The notes under the pieces were generated by a model that was not told the origin of the DNA, ran no database searches, and saw only the letters and a program-made list of their open reading frames with translations. A DNA stretch of 64,000 bases from Azadirachta indica (Eukaryota; Streptophyta; Magnoliopsida; Sapindales; Meliaceae), in assembly GCA_022749755.1 (NCBI GenBank), contig CM040440.1, positions 15,053,269 through 15,117,268 on the forward strand, given 5' to 3'. The position numbers were made by a program, and so were the translations under genes. Below are positions 62,981-64,000 of this stretch, piece by piece. Each line of letters begins with the position of its first letter. Within the stretch, counting starts at the first letter, position 1.

Positions 62981-64000
62981 TTGAGTTGTTCGCTTAGCTT
63001 TCCTTTCCACTCTCCACCGACTATGTGTCGGACTTGAGTGAATTTGTTTAATTATGGTTCATTTATGTGGTTCGATTACGGAGAGAGGAGAATCTGATAA
63101 ATTAATAATAGAGAAAATTAAAAAATTAAAAAATTCGATTATTATATTCTTACATGCAGAAAAAAAAATAATATATTTAGATGGTAGCTGTTGTTTATAA
63201 TATTACAAATTTTCATTCGTGTCCCTTTATTTTGGATGATTTTCTTTCTTACTCTAATTTTTTATGAATTTGGGTTGGACTTTTGGGAGACAGAACAGTG
63301 GGCAGATGAATTTAAGGACAAATTGTTGACATTTTAATATCTATAATTTAATGAAAATTTTATATTTTGTCTAAAATTAAATAGTCAAAATTTTATAATA
63401 TTTTTATCAACAAAATAAAACTGTTCATTAAATGAAATTCAATATATTATATAAATCTGGATTATTAAAAAGAATAATAACATAAAAGCTCCTTATTCTT
63501 TAAAAAAATACATTTTTAATGCAAACGAAGAATTGCAAGGGCAACCCAAAGCCCTCGAGTCTCATGTTTGGTTGGTCACACGTTAAATCACAAAAATAGT
63601 CTTGCGATGATTTGTACAAGATTAAATATGGTCGAAGAAAAGGAAAGTTACCATAAAAGCGAAGATATTAAGACTTGAATATGCAACGTAATGATGCAAA
63701 TATGATCTGATTCTTCATGATTTAACACCTTAATCATTATCAAGTCCCTACTTTTAAATTTTGTTTTACATTTAGAAGACAAATGATTTATGTTTTCTCA
63801 ACTTTTCAATCATAAGTTCTCGCGACTCATTTAAATAAAATTACCCAATTACTATAACACCATTATTCAACCAAACGGTCTAAAATAAAGTTAGAATTAC
63901 ATCTTTTTATTTTATCTAACTTTAATAAATTTTACCCTTTGTTACAATACTGTTAATTATTTTATTATATTATTCAAAAGTTAAAAAATTACAACAAAAG
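62028..64000. promoter_or_regulatory. 5' leader and promoter flank of the TRM gene, then intergenic DNA
   Basis: The TRM leader probably lies here with an intron: the region 62820-63010 has higher GC content, several GA tracts (about 62950-62980) and the look of a 5' UTR exon, as is common for this family. From 63.05 kb to the end the sequence is AT-rich and shows no gene. Confidence 0.4.

Noticed and set aside
1..64000. CRISPR arrays, bacterial operons, tRNA or rRNA genes
   Set aside because: No spaced identical repeats, no cloverleaf-like T-loop motifs noticed, and the genome is clearly plant nuclear DNA.

Overview
This is a stretch of plant nuclear DNA. It is AT-rich, its genes are split by many GT-AG introns, and its flanks hold microsatellites and degenerate transposons. 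All eight intact proteins belong to land-plant families, and codon use and gene structure fit a eudicot, probably a woody rosid. The species cannot be fixed from the sequence alone.

Layout. (1) 435-2298 (+): a seven-exon HIT-type zinc-finger protein of the ZNHIT3 kind. (2) 4990-10372 (-): a PIF1/PIL5-type phytochrome-interacting bHLH factor, seven coding exons. (3) 10960-12496: a 1.5 kb element with long terminal inverted repeats, a 9-bp target duplication and a trapped LINE RNase H tail. (4) 12506-23451: about 11 kb with no recognisable gene, holding a 0.9 kb fold-back element, a small MITE-like hairpin and a tandem duplication. (5) 23452-24003 (-): a stand-alone response-regulator receiver (type-C ARR, ARR22/ARR24 kind). 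(6) 25925-35870 (-): CLASP, 21 coding exons, about 1424 aa. (7) 39544-44396 (-): an RNI-like leucine-rich-repeat protein, 16 exons, about 602 aa. (8) 45594-47081 (-): a GDSL esterase/lipase, five exons, 372 aa. (9) 49008-49762 (+): two or three exons of a truncated small gene. (10) 50347-54878 (+): a TOM2A/TET18-type tetraspanin, six exons, 291 aa. (11) 57359-62027 (-): a TRM/LONGIFOLIA-type protein of the TRM17/TRM20 kind, five exons, about 999 aa.

Exon coordinates were read by hand. Splice sites were chosen so that reading phase is kept across every junction and the joined protein fits its family. Total coding lengths divide by three in all eight genes. The least certain point is the 3' end of the PIF1 gene.

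The genes are not an operon-like system; they are ordinary neighbours. From memory of Arabidopsis gene numbers, their order matches two partly depleted blocks: PIF1-CLASP-LRR-tetraspanin-TRM17 on chromosome 2, and TRM20-tetraspanin-GDSL-bHLH-HIT finger on chromosome 4. An ARR22-GDSL pair on chromosome 3 also fits. The window looks like a less fractionated version of an ancestral eudicot block. I found no CRISPR array, tRNA, rRNA or previously undescribed multi-gene system. The most unusual items are the gene-fragment-carrying TIR element, a GC-AG intron in CLASP, a BC-box/Cullin-box-like start on the LRR protein, and the truncated small gene at 49 kb.
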